Positions 16,885-17,213 of a stretch of 17,213 nucleotides of DNA are shown in pieces. Location of the stretch: positions 9,381 to 26,593 of the forward strand of contig WKLE02002391.1 in assembly GCA_014885115.2 (NCBI GenBank), read 5' to 3'. The notes under the pieces were generated by a model. That model was not told where the DNA came from, did no database searches, and saw nothing but the letters and a program-made list of their open reading frames with translations. Made by a program: the position numbers and the translations under genes. The DNA is from Asterionellopsis glacialis. Its lineage: Eukaryota > Bacillariophyta > Plagiogrammaphyceae > Rhaphoneidales > Asterionellopsidaceae. Positions within the stretch are counted from its first letter, which is position 1; each line of letters starts with the position of its first letter.

Positions 16885-17213
16885 AATATTCGGTTGCCTA
16901 ATGTTGCCATTTAGTGTTGAATTTCTTTAACAAGTTGTGATTCCAGACATTTGTCTCCTACAGACTAGACACAAATCATACAGCAGTGCAAGTAAAGGAC
17001 TAGAATTTCAAATTTTAGATCAGTGATGTTGATGCTAAACTTTGACTACTTTTCTTCGACTACCCGCTGTGTGTGTGGTATAAAATAAAAGAAGTAAGAA
17101 TTGTTATCTGTAATAAATGGTATAGTCAACTGCTACTACTACTATTTACTACTACTACTACAAACTACAACACCAGAATTTGTTGTGATGATGTTAGGTT
17201 TGCTTTTATGGAA
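16885..17213. other. AT-rich end of window
   Basis: No coding frame of note. Contains the CTA microsatellite near the end and AATAAA-like words at 17086 and 17113. Confidence 0.45.
17132..17162. repeat. CTA trinucleotide microsatellite
   Basis: Two blocks of CTA/TAC repeats (four and about five units) separated by TTTA. Simple-sequence repeat in non-coding DNA. Confidence 0.85.

Overview
The window looks like nuclear DNA of a photosynthetic stramenopile, most likely a diatom. The evidence is indirect: spliceosomal GT-AG introns of about 85-170 bp inside several genes, a PUFA-type ELO elongase, a DGAT2-family acyltransferase, a large family-type F-box/ankyrin protein of the kind common in stramenopiles, and a secretory protein whose N-terminus resembles a diatom plastid presequence. 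No rRNA, tRNA, CRISPR array, intact transposon or viral gene was found. Species cannot be fixed from the sequence alone.

Layout. 138-1001 (-) encodes an unrecognised, probably mitochondrial, multi-pass membrane protein. It is divergent, across a 0.7 kb spacer with a perfect CRE (TGACGTCA), from 1684-2967 (+), a strictosidine-synthase/APMAP-like beta-propeller. 3335-4400 (-) is a two-exon CUE-domain protein, divergent from a tentative small two-exon membrane-protein gene (4835-5307, +). 5348-7090 (+) is a four-exon homologue of animal C3orf33 (SNase-like fold plus membrane anchor), readable only after removing three phase-1 introns. 7667-8949 (+) is a two-exon DGAT2-like acyltransferase, convergent with a two-exon PUFA elongase at 9524-10473 (-). 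11405-12031 (+) is a secretory-pathway J-domain protein, 12469-13287 (-) a plastid/secretory protein with a papain-like His...Asn-Cys signature, and 15375-16406 (+) an F-box-like protein with nine 27-residue ankyrin-type repeats.

The gene-poor stretches between 10.76 and 15.0 kb carry the most unusual DNA in the window: 23 copies (by eye) of the 9-mer TACCTGGTA or its complement TACCAGGTA, often fused head-to-head into 16-bp perfect palindromes and mixed with TACCGGTA and GGTCCTA words. A tandem CTAGGTC heptamer just upstream of the DGAT2 start belongs to the same word family. Three short coding-like but broken stretches (9226-9482, 12097-12470, 14599-14769) lie in the spacers and may be gene relics or missed exons.

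Functional links are modest. The DGAT2-like enzyme and the elongase both serve acyl-lipid metabolism in the ER and are neighbours; the other genes are a typical mixture for a compact protist genome. No multi-gene system of a new type was seen.
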